From: Deltaproteobacteria bacterium
GTDB lineage: Bacteria; Myxococcota_A; Polyangia; Polyangiales; Polyangiaceae
Length of the DNA stretch: 64,000 nt
NCBI GenBank assembly: GCA_016218915.1
Contig: JACRCQ010000028.1
Span: 1 to 64,000, forward strand
Reading direction: 5' to 3'
Shown piece by piece: positions 17,653 through 25,448 of this stretch. The notes beneath the pieces were generated by a model. The model ran no database searches. It was not told the origin of the DNA and worked only from the letters and a program-made list of their open reading frames with translations. How positions within the stretch are numbered: position 1 is the first letter of the stretch; each line of letters opens with the position of its first letter. The translations under genes and the position numbers were made by a program.

Positions 17653-19326
17653 GTGTCGATCGAAGCCATAACATCGCGCATCCCGCGTCTTGTGAAGTCG
17701 TGCGACGTGCGACGGCTTCCGCTGAGTCCGACGCAAGGGTACGTGTTGTCGCGGATCGACGGCATGGTGTCGGTCGTCGAGCTTGCGCTGATGACCGGGC
17801 TGAGCCGGGAAGACGTGGACGCGACGATCACCAAGCTGGTGGAGCTTGGGGCGGTCACGGTGGGCGACACGCCTGCCGAGGTCGCGCCGCCGCGCGACCC
17901 AGGCAGCAGCGCGATTGCCACGGAAGCGCTCAAGGCGATGCAGGGGCCGGTGGTGGAGTCGTACTCGGTTCCGCCGGTTGTGGAAGAAGCCCCAAGAAGC
18001 CGATCGCTGTACGATCCGTCGGAGCTCGACGAGGACGTCGACATTCCGGAGGAGAAGCGAAGGCAGATTCTCGATCTCTTCTACCAGCTGGACACGCTCA
18101 CGCACTACGAAGTGCTTGGAGTCGAGCGAACGGCTGACAAGAAGGCGGTCAAGGAGGCCTACTTCCGCCTGGCGGCCGAGTACCACCCGGATCGGTACTT
18201 CCGCAAGAACCTCGGATCGTTCAAGGGGAAGATGGAGGCGGTCTTCTCGCTGATCACGATTGCGCACGACACGTTGACCAAGAAAGGCGCGCGAGCGGAG
18301 TACGACGCGTACATCGAAGCGCAGCAGCAGACGCGGCAGCTCGAGGCGTTCATTCGCGGGACCGACGCTCCGCGGGAGATGGATTCGCTGCGCAGGGTCA
18401 TCGCGGAACGGACACCGGCGGAGCCGGCGCCGAGCCCGTCACCGGGTCCGATCCGGCTCGACGCCAGCCATGTGGCGATGCCTCCGCCGCCCTATATGGA
18501 GCACGGGATATCGAGCACGCCGCCGACGAGTGAGGCGGTTTCGAGCCAGCCGCCTGTGCGCGAGGTCTCTTCGAGCCGGCCGCCGCTGCAGGACACAGCC
18601 GGCAGCGGGCCGCCAGACTCGGCGGGTGCGTTCGGGTCGACACCGCCGCGCGATGCTGAGAAGGATCGGCTGCGGAGGGAGGCGCTGGCGCGACGTCTGA
18701 TGGGGCCGAGGGTGAGCCGGCCCCCTTCGGTCCGGCCTCCGCCGACCCGCGCGGCGGCCGAGAGCGCGGCAGCGGATCTGAAGCGTCGGTACGCTGACAA
18801 GCAGGCGGCGATTCGTCGGGCGCAGCTTAAGGAAGCTGTGAAGGTCGCCGAAGACGCGACGCAGCGGGAGGACCTGACCGCGGCAGCGAACGCGTATCGG
18901 CTTGCGCTGGAGCTGGCGCCGGAGGACCCGGAGCTCAAGCAGCAGCTTGCGGACGCGCAGCAGAAGTCGCTGCAAGTGCTGGCAAGGAACTACGTGAAGC
19001 AGGCCCAGTACGAGGAGAGGGCAGAGCGCTGGAAGGAGGCTGCCCGTTCCTACGCGCGGGCGGCGGAAGTGATGGGCGACGACGCCAGCGTGCAGGAGCG
19101 GACTGCGAATGCGATGGTGCACGCGGGCCTGGATCTGCACAGCGCAGCGCAGTTCGCGACCAGGGCTGTGGAGCTGGAGCCGAAGAAGGCCGAATTCCGG
19201 GCCACGCTGGCCCTGGTGTTCATTGCGGCGGGGCTCAAGCTCAACGCACGACGGGAATTGGAGATAGCTGCGGAGATTGCCCCTGAGAATGCTAACATCG
19301 CGAAGCTGCTTAAGTCGGTACGCTGA
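17653..19326 (+). CDS. J-domain and TPR co-chaperone-like protein
   Basis: A 557-residue protein in four parts. Residues 1-75 are a small domain (…PLSPTQGYVLSRIDGMVSV…) also found in the protein two genes downstream. Residues ~140-210 are a J-domain with the HPD motif at H178-P-D180. Residues ~260-370 are a Pro/Ser-rich linker with repeated SSxPP motifs. Residues ~380-557 are helices with TPR-type spacing, ending in an ELEPKKAEFRATLALVF unit. J-domains stimulate Hsp70 ATPase; the dnaK-type gene follows 32 bases downstream. The start is GTG. It seems to be a specialised co-chaperone that uses its TPR part to bind clients. It is not DnaJ itself: there is no zinc finger or G/F region. Confidence 0.85.
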   Translation: MSIEAITSRIPRLVKSCDVRRLPLSPTQGYVLSRIDGMVSVVELALMTGLSREDVDATITKLVELGAVTVGDTPAEVAPPRDPGSSAIATEALKAMQGPVVESYSVPPVVEEAPRSRSLYDPSELDEDVDIPEEKRRQILDLFYQLDTLTHYEVLGVERTADKKAVKEAYFRLAAEYHPDRYFRKNLGSFKGKMEAVFSLITIAHDTLTKKGARAEYDAYIEAQQQTRQLEAFIRGTDAPREMDSLRRVIAERTPAEPAPSPSPGPIRLDASHVAMPPPPYMEHGISSTPPTSEAVSSQPPVREVSSSRPPLQDTAGSGPPDSAGAFGSTPPRDAEKDRLRREALARRLMGPRVSRPPSVRPPPTRAAAESAAADLKRRYADKQAAIRRAQLKEAVKVAEDATQREDLTAAANAYRLALELAPEDPELKQQLADAQQKSLQVLARNYVKQAQYEERAERWKEAARSYARAAEVMGDDASVQERTANAMVHAGLDLHSAAQFATRAVELEPKKAEFRATLALVFIAAGLKLNARRELEIAAEIAPENANIAKLLKSVR

Positions 19327-19358
19327 CCCGGGCGCATCGCAACGAAAGGTAAGACTGG

Positions 19359-21185
19359 ATGGAGCGCGTCATTGGCATTGACCTGGGGACCACGAACTCC
19401 TGTGTGGCGATCGTGGAGAATGGCACGCCCACAGTCATCCCGAACCGAGGCGGGTACAAGACGACACCATCGATGGTGGCCATCACCGAGGCGGGCAAGC
19501 GCCTCGTGGGCCACATCGCCAAGCGTCAGGCCATCACCAACGCCGAGAACACGGTCTTTTCAGCCAAGCGTCTGATCGGACGCAAGTGGAGCTCGCCGCA
19601 GGTCAAGAACGCGGTTCTCACCTCGAGCTACCGGATCGTGGAGGGCCCTCACGGCGACGTTCGCATCCAGCTGCGGGACAAGAGCTACTCGGTCTCCGAG
19701 ATCAGCGCGATGGTGCTGCAGGAGATGAAGGTGATCGCCGAGGACTACCTGGGCGAGCCGGTGCAGAAAGCGGTGGTTACGGTCCCTGCGTACTTCAACG
19801 ACAACCAGCGGCAGGCGACCAAGGATGCAGGGCAGATCGCCGGGCTGGACGTGATCCGCATCATCAACGAGCCGACGGCGGCAGCGCTGGCGTACGGGTT
19901 CGGCAAGAACCTCGAGAAGCTGATCTCGGTCTACGACCTGGGTGGCGGCACGTTCGACATCTCGATCCTGGAGATCGGCGCCCACGGGGTCTTCAAGGTC
20001 ATCGCGACGGCTGGGGACACGTTCCTGGGCGGCGAGGACTTTGACGCACGGATCATCGACTGGCTGGTGCAGGGGTTCAAGGACGAGCACAACATCGATC
20101 TGCGCCAGGACCGGATGGCGTTGCAGCGTCTGAAGGACGCGGCCGAGAAGGCGAAGTGCGAGCTGTCCACGGTCAAGGAGACCGAGATCAACCTGCCGTT
20201 CATCATCTCGAGCGGGCGCAATGAGGCGCTGCATCTGCAGCAATCGATCTCGCGTCAGACCCTGGAGACGCTCTGCGAGGATCTGGTCGAGCGGACGATC
20301 GAGATCTGCAAGCAGACGATGCTGGATGCGAAGCTGGACAAGGACGAGGTGGAGGACGTGATCCTGGTCGGAGGCATGACGCGCATGCCGAAGGTACAGG
20401 AATCCGTCGCAGCGTTCTTCGAGCGCGACCCGTGCAAGGGGGTGCATCCGGACGAGGTGGTTGCGCTGGGGGCAGCGATCCAGGGGTCTGCGCTGACCGA
20501 CGACAAGCAGCAGATGATCCTGCTGGACGTGACGCCGCACTCGCTGGGCATCATGACGTTCGGCAGCTTCTTCGAGGAGCTGATCCCGCAGAACACGACG
20601 GTACCGACGAGCCGGACCAAGATCTTCACGACGAGCCGCGACAACCAGACGGCGGTCAAGATCCTGGTCATGCAGGGCGAGCACGAGCGTGCCGAGGAAA
20701 ACGAGATGCTCGGCGAGTTCATCCTCACCGGGCTGCGTCGTGCGCCCAAGGGGCAGGTGGAGATCGAGGTCACCTTCGAGATCAACGCCGACGGCATCGT
20801 GAGCGTGTCTGCCAAGGATCTGGAGACCGGCCAGCAGCAGTCGATCCAGGTCACTGCGACCAGCGGCCTGACCAAGGACGAGATCAAGGAGATGATCGAG
20901 TCGGCCAAGGAGTACATGGTCGACCGTCGCTCCAGCGAGGACTTCGAGGCAGCACGCCAGGAAGCCGAAAAGCTGATCGCCGAGATCGAGCGTCTCTTCC
21001 CCCAGGTCGAGGTCGTGGTCGCTTCGAGCGACTTCGGACGCGAAGCGGTAAACAAGGCGCGTCGCATCCTGCGTGATGCCAAGCAGGCCATGGACAACCG
21101 CGATGCCACCGCGCTCAAGAGCCTGATCGAGGCTCTGGCCCGGACCCAGCGGATGTTCAAGGGCGTTGTGACCAAGACGCAGTAG
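19359..21185 (+). CDS. Hsp70-family chaperone (DnaK paralogue)
   Basis: A 608-residue Hsp70. The ATPase domain has GIDLGTTNSCVAIV near the start, the interdomain YDLGGGTFD block at D193 and the VGGMTRMP phosphate loop. The substrate-binding part contains the usual EIEVTFEINADGIVSVSA strand block. The C-terminal tail is short and lacks the acidic EEVD-like end typical of canonical DnaK. No grpE or standard dnaJ is nearby; the J-domain/TPR gene directly upstream is the likely partner. It is therefore best seen as a second, specialised Hsp70. Co-directional with neighbours on both sides, with small gaps. Confidence 0.9.
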   Translation: MERVIGIDLGTTNSCVAIVENGTPTVIPNRGGYKTTPSMVAITEAGKRLVGHIAKRQAITNAENTVFSAKRLIGRKWSSPQVKNAVLTSSYRIVEGPHGDVRIQLRDKSYSVSEISAMVLQEMKVIAEDYLGEPVQKAVVTVPAYFNDNQRQATKDAGQIAGLDVIRIINEPTAAALAYGFGKNLEKLISVYDLGGGTFDISILEIGAHGVFKVIATAGDTFLGGEDFDARIIDWLVQGFKDEHNIDLRQDRMALQRLKDAAEKAKCELSTVKETEINLPFIISSGRNEALHLQQSISRQTLETLCEDLVERTIEICKQTMLDAKLDKDEVEDVILVGGMTRMPKVQESVAAFFERDPCKGVHPDEVVALGAAIQGSALTDDKQQMILLDVTPHSLGIMTFGSFFEELIPQNTTVPTSRTKIFTTSRDNQTAVKILVMQGEHERAEENEMLGEFILTGLRRAPKGQVEIEVTFEINADGIVSVSAKDLETGQQQSIQVTATSGLTKDEIKEMIESAKEYMVDRRSSEDFEAARQEAEKLIAEIERLFPQVEVVVASSDFGREAVNKARRILRDAKQAMDNRDATALKSLIEALARTQRMFKGVVTKTQ

Positions 21186-21194
21186 CGGGAGTCC

Positions 21195-22031
21195 ATGGGC
21201 GACAGGAAGACGCCGCAGTCGATTCTCCCAGCCACGGAAGAGATCGACACCGAATGGGCGGACCTCGACAACGAGGCTCCGACCATGCCGGGTGGCGGTA
21301 TGGACAGCGATCGTCCGACCGCGGTCCCGCCCGAGCCTCCTGAGCAGTACGCACGGCGGCTTATGGCCGGGACGATGTCTCCGGAGGAGGAGAGGAAGGC
21401 GCTCTCCCAGGCTCCCTACAAGATCCGGGACAGCCTGATTCCGGCGCGCGATGCGATGCCGACGTTGATCGACGAGAACGCTGGCAGCTATGACATCGAG
21501 GCGATCGAAAGAACGATCCCGCAGGTCACCAGCCCGGCCGCCCACTTCGTGCGCAAGCCCGAGCCGATCCCGCTCAATCTCCCGGAGGAAGGAGGCGGAG
21601 CGCTGGACCTCGTGAGAGGCGCCCATTCCACGCCCGTCATCCCCCAGCCGGACGATCCCCTGGTGGAGATGCGGGATCGCTACGCCGTCGGGGACTTCAC
21701 CGGCGCGCTGGCCATTGCCGAGCGGCTGCTGGTGGAGAAACCCTCCAACGCCGAAGCCAACCGGTACATGGTCTCCTGCCGCGACATCCTCACCCAGATG
21801 TACACGGCCCGTCTCGGATCCGCCGGACAGGTTCCGCGCGTGGTGCTCGCAGCCGATCAGATCCGCTGGCTGACGCTCGATCACCGGTCGGGGTTCCTGC
21901 TGTCGTGCGTGGACGGGATCTCCAGCGTCGAGGAGATCCTCGACGTGTCGGGGATGCAGGGGCTCGATGCGCTCCGCATCCTGTGCGAGCTCCTGCAGCA
22001 GGGCGTGATCGAGATGAAGCCCAAGCGCTAG
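21195..22031 (+). CDS. Chaperone-cluster protein with a shared C-terminal domain
   Basis: A 278-residue protein of unknown function. The N-terminal 150 residues are polar and proline-rich. Residues ~155-200 are helical (FTGALAIAERLLVEKPSNAEA, a TPR-like unit). Residues ~213-275 match the N-terminal domain of the J-domain protein: VPRVVLAADQIRWLTLDHRSG and FLLSCVDGISSVEEIL line up with IPRLVKSCDVRRLPLSPTQG and YVLSRIDGMVSVVEL. It starts nine bases after the dnaK-type stop, with GGGAG as ribosome binding site, and is followed by gatC three bases after its own stop. Confidence 0.6.
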   Translation: MGDRKTPQSILPATEEIDTEWADLDNEAPTMPGGGMDSDRPTAVPPEPPEQYARRLMAGTMSPEEERKALSQAPYKIRDSLIPARDAMPTLIDENAGSYDIEAIERTIPQVTSPAAHFVRKPEPIPLNLPEEGGGALDLVRGAHSTPVIPQPDDPLVEMRDRYAVGDFTGALAIAERLLVEKPSNAEANRYMVSCRDILTQMYTARLGSAGQVPRVVLAADQIRWLTLDHRSGFLLSCVDGISSVEEILDVSGMQGLDALRILCELLQQGVIEMKPKR

Positions 22032-22033
22032 CC

Positions 22034-22333
22034 ATGCCGGACGCGATCATCACCCCGGAGCAAGTGCGGCACGTGGCGCGCCTCGCGCGGCTGAGCCTCG
22101 ACGACGACGAAGTGGCGCGAATGACCAAGGAGCTTGGGGCGATCCTCGAGTACATGGCGAGGCTCGACGAGGCTGACACCTCGGATGTGGAGCCCACGGC
22201 GCAAGTCGGGACCGAAGCGCTGGCGCTCAGGCACGACGAGCCGCGCGTCGGCCTCGATCGCGAGGTGGTGCTCGGTCAGGGGCCGAGCACGTCCCACGAT
22301 GGATTCGCGGTCCCTGCGTTCGTGGACGAGTGA
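22034..22333 (+). CDS. gatC: Glutamyl-tRNA(Gln)/aspartyl-tRNA(Asn) amidotransferase subunit C
   Basis: A 99-residue GatC. It shows the usual pattern: ITPEQVRHVARLARLSLDDDE at the start, LGAILEYMARLDEADTSDVEP in the middle and RHDEPRVGLDREVVL near the end. GatC stabilises the GatA/GatB heterodimer. The ATG at 22034 lies two bases after the previous stop, and gatA begins three bases after the gatC stop, so these genes are co-transcribed with the chaperone module. Confidence 0.92.
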   Translation: MPDAIITPEQVRHVARLARLSLDDDEVARMTKELGAILEYMARLDEADTSDVEPTAQVGTEALALRHDEPRVGLDREVVLGQGPSTSHDGFAVPAFVDE

Positions 22334-22336
22334 GCC

Positions 22337-23842
22337 ATGGCGGACGCGGACGACTGGACGCACAGGAGCATCGGGCAGATCGCGGCAGGTGTGCAGCACG
22401 GCGAGGTGTCGGCTGAAGCGGTCGCAGCCGCGTTCCTGCGTCGATACGAAGCGATCGAGCCGCAGGTGCATGCGTTCCTCCACCTGCAGAGCGCGCGGGT
22501 CGTGGAGCAGGCGCGCGCGATCGATGCGAAGCGTGTCCGCAATGAAGCGCTTGGACCGCTGGCCGGCGTTCCGATCGCGGTCAAGGACTCGCTGTGCACC
22601 ATCGATGCGCCGACTTCCTGCGGGTCGCGCATCCTGGCGCGCGACGGTGCGGTGTGGCAGCCGCCGTACGACGCGACCGTGGTGGAGAAGCTGCGGAGTG
22701 CGGATGCTGTCCTGATGGGAAAGACGAACCTCGACGAGTTCGCCATGGGATCGTCGACGGAGAGCAGCGCTTCGGGCCCCACGCTCAATCCGTGGGATCT
22801 CGGACGCGTGCCAGGCGGCTCTTCGGGTGGCAGCGCGGTCGCAGTTGCGTGCCGGATGAGCGCAGGCGCGCTGGGAAGCGACACAGGCGGATCCATCCGG
22901 CAGCCGGCCGCGTTCACGCACACGGTCGGGCTCAAGCCGACCTATGGACGGGTGTCGCGCTACGGCCTGGTCGCCTACGCATCGAGCCTGGATCAGGTGG
23001 GATCGTTCGGAAGCGATGTGCGGGGTGCAGCACGCATCCTGGAGGTGATCGGCGGACACGATCCGCGGGATGCCACGAGCGCGACAGCACCGATGGAGAA
23101 GCTGGAGGCCGCATGCGGGCGCGACGTGAGGTCGATCCGCATCGGCGTGCCTGAGGAATACTTCGGCGAAGGGCTCGACGCAGCGGTGGAGCAGCGTGTG
23201 CGCCGAGCGATCGAGGCGCTGCGAGGGGCAGGCTGCACGGTGCATGCGGTGCATCTCCCGCACACGCGTTACGCGATCGCGACCTACTACATCCTGGCCA
23301 CCGCGGAAGCGTCCAGCAACCTGGCGCGCTTCGACGGCGTGCGCTTCGGGCTTCGGGTGCATCCGCAGCGTGGCGACCTGGAAGCGATGTACACCAGCAC
23401 GCGGTCGACGGGGTTCGGCGCAGAGGTCAAGCGGCGCATCATGCTCGGCACGTACGTGCTTTCCGCCGGGTACTACGACGCGTACTACCTCAAGGCGCAG
23501 AAGGTCCGCACGCTGCTTCGACGTGACTTCGACGAGGCGTTCCGACAGGTCGACGTGATCGCTGCGCCCGCATCTCCGATTCCGCCGTGGAAGCTGGGCG
23601 AGAAGCTCGACGACCCGCTGTCGATGTACCTGGCGGACATCTACACGCTGCCTGCGAGCCTCGCTGGGCTGCCGGCGATTTCGGTACCGTGCGAGCCGAC
23701 GCAGGACGGTCTACCGGTGGGGTTGCAGCTGATCGCGCCAGCATTCCAGGAGGCGAGGCTGTGTGCTGTGGCGAGCGCGTGGGAGGCGATGAATCCGGCG
23801 CGGGGGTTGGTGGCGCCGCATGCTCACGTCGCAGCCGGGTGA
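22337..23842 (+). CDS. gatA: Glutamyl-tRNA(Gln)/aspartyl-tRNA(Asn) amidotransferase subunit A
   Basis: A 501-residue amidase-signature enzyme that releases ammonia from glutamine for tRNA-dependent transamidation. The Ser-cisSer-Lys triad is visible: K83 (AVKDS), S162 in GGSSGGS, and S186 in the DTGGS nucleophile motif. The substrate-channel region and the GLKPTYGRVSRYGL block are as expected. Length is standard (about 485-500). GatB is not next to it, so it must be elsewhere in the genome, as is common. The start is ATG, four bases after gatC. Confidence 0.95.
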   Translation: MADADDWTHRSIGQIAAGVQHGEVSAEAVAAAFLRRYEAIEPQVHAFLHLQSARVVEQARAIDAKRVRNEALGPLAGVPIAVKDSLCTIDAPTSCGSRILARDGAVWQPPYDATVVEKLRSADAVLMGKTNLDEFAMGSSTESSASGPTLNPWDLGRVPGGSSGGSAVAVACRMSAGALGSDTGGSIRQPAAFTHTVGLKPTYGRVSRYGLVAYASSLDQVGSFGSDVRGAARILEVIGGHDPRDATSATAPMEKLEAACGRDVRSIRIGVPEEYFGEGLDAAVEQRVRRAIEALRGAGCTVHAVHLPHTRYAIATYYILATAEASSNLARFDGVRFGLRVHPQRGDLEAMYTSTRSTGFGAEVKRRIMLGTYVLSAGYYDAYYLKAQKVRTLLRRDFDEAFRQVDVIAAPASPIPPWKLGEKLDDPLSMYLADIYTLPASLAGLPAISVPCEPTQDGLPVGLQLIAPAFQEARLCAVASAWEAMNPARGLVAPHAHVAAG

Positions 23843-24049
23843 AGGATTCGAGCGCGGCGGCAGCTACCTGCTGCTGCGCGAACCTTGAGGAACCGCTCGT
23901 TCGAGAGCGGGCGCTCCTGCTTTTCGACGAGGGGCATCGAAAGCTCCACCGCAGCGGCCTGTCTGGAATACGATCCAGCGGTTCGTTGTTGGAACCCTTG
24001 GCGCAGTGTCAAAGCGAAGTCATCATCGCGACGATCGAGGGGGTGATCC
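23843..24049. other. Intergenic region, mostly featureless
   Basis: A 207-base gap between gatA and the RCC1 lipoprotein. It contains a short 6-bp stem (CCGCTC/GAGCGG, 23893-23910) that could help end the gatA transcript, and GAGGGGG at 24037-24043, which is the ribosome binding site of the next gene. No promoter could be recognised. Confidence 0.4.
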
Positions 24050-25396
24050 ATGGTCGATGATCGGACAAAGGTCCTAGCGAACGCAGGCAAGGCGCCCGTT
24101 GGACTACGTTCTCTCGCGATCGTCATGGTCGTGGCGCCTCTGGTTCAGAGTGGCTGCTCCGAGCATGTCAAGTCCTCCGAAACGGCGCTGCACGATGCTG
24201 GATCGGTTGCGGATCATCACACCGCCGCGCCCGTCCTGCTCGATGGCGGGGTCGACTCTGATCCTGGTCTGGACGAAGTATGCTCTGCAGGCACTCTGTC
24301 CGAGGCAGGCGCGGAACCTGTGCAAGGACTGGCCTCACAGCTTGCGCTCGGCAACGAGCACAGCTGCGCGCGATTCGAGGGCGAGGTTTGGTGTTGGGGC
24401 AACAACCGGAATGGTGAGCTGGGGGACGGCAACACGATCGCGCGGGGCCATCCAGTTCGCGTTCAGCAGTTGTCCGCGGTGTCAGGCGTCTACAGCGGTG
24501 ATGGTTTTGAGATCTGTGGAGGGACCCGAGGCAGCCATACGTGCGCGCTCTTGCTCGCCAACGGCAACGTGAGCTGTTGGGGCGCCAACGTCGAAGGGAA
24601 AGCGTCGATGGAAGATGCGAAGCCTACGCTGCTGCCGATGTTGATTCCTGCGCTCTCCAACGTGGTCCAGCTCGGTGTCGGCGGCTATGGCAGTTGCGCG
24701 GTGCTCGGCGACGGCACGATGCGGTGTTGGGGCGAGGTACTCGGTTGTGACAACGACGGAGGGGTCGATGGCTTTCTCGAAGTGCAGGGGCTAGGCCATG
24801 CAACGAAGGTCGTAGTTGGCTGGGGATTCGGGTGTGCACTGTTGAGCGACGGCGGCGTGAGTTGCTGGGGGTCGAACTTCCAAGGGGAGCTGGGAGATGG
24901 GACCAAGAAGGGGCGGCCCACGGCCGCGCCAGCGTTGATCCCCGGAGGCAAGGCGGCGATCGATGTCACAACGGGGGGCGCGCACGTCTGTGCGCTGCTC
25001 GCCGACCTCACCGTGGCATGTTGGGGATCAGGTATGCTGGGGGACGGCCAGGTACAGGTGCATTGGGTACCATTTGTCGTCCCTGGCCTGTCCGGAGTCG
25101 CGCAGGTGTCAGCCGGAGGAGGGCATACTTGTGCGGTTTTGGGCGATGGTACGTTGTGGTGTTGGGGCTCGAACTCATCGGGGCAATTGGGCATAGGTCA
25201 CGATGGCGGCTCGAGGTTGGAGCCGGTTCTTGTGCCTGGGCTGTCAAACGTGGTTGAGGTGGCGGCAGGTCCATTCCGGCATACTTGTGCTCGACTCGCC
25301 GACGGCACCGTGTGGTGCTGGGGGCTGAACGACGCGGGACAGATTGGAGACGGGACCACGGTCACGCGAACCTTGCCGGCGCGAGTGTCGCCCTGA
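24050..25396 (+). CDS. RCC1-repeat (beta-propeller) lipoprotein
   Basis: A 448-residue exported protein. The N-terminus has a hydrophobic stretch and a lipobox LVQSGC, so it is probably lipidated. After a Ser/Asp-rich linker come seven RCC1-type repeats, each with a core of C-x-x-L-x-x-G-x-V-x-C-W-G (CWG occurs in VWCWGNN, VSCWGAN, MRCWGE, VSCWGSN, VACWGSG, LWCWGSN and VWCWGLN). Seven repeats make a seven-bladed beta-propeller, a binding fold. This is a surface or periplasmic propeller, not the nuclear RCC1 factor. A good Shine-Dalgarno (GAGGGGG) is seven bases before the ATG. Confidence 0.8.
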   Translation: MVDDRTKVLANAGKAPVGLRSLAIVMVVAPLVQSGCSEHVKSSETALHDAGSVADHHTAAPVLLDGGVDSDPGLDEVCSAGTLSEAGAEPVQGLASQLALGNEHSCARFEGEVWCWGNNRNGELGDGNTIARGHPVRVQQLSAVSGVYSGDGFEICGGTRGSHTCALLLANGNVSCWGANVEGKASMEDAKPTLLPMLIPALSNVVQLGVGGYGSCAVLGDGTMRCWGEVLGCDNDGGVDGFLEVQGLGHATKVVVGWGFGCALLSDGGVSCWGSNFQGELGDGTKKGRPTAAPALIPGGKAAIDVTTGGAHVCALLADLTVACWGSGMLGDGQVQVHWVPFVVPGLSGVAQVSAGGGHTCAVLGDGTLWCWGSNSSGQLGIGHDGGSRLEPVLVPGLSNVVEVAAGPFRHTCARLADGTVWCWGLNDAGQIGDGTTVTRTLPARVSP

Positions 25397-25448
25397 CGAG
25401 GGCGATTCGCGCGTACAGCCCCATTTGCCAGGGTTGGTGCCTCTCCCC

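Noticed and set aside
19560-21884. A 774-codon open frame antisense to the DnaK-type gene
   Set aside because: The DnaK strand shows full Hsp70 motifs; the antisense protein has shadow composition, rich in His, Asp, Arg and Leu. Long antisense frames are common at high GC.
22028-23362. A 444-codon antisense frame across gatC and gatA
   Set aside because: GatA has all active-site residues; the antisense frame has none.
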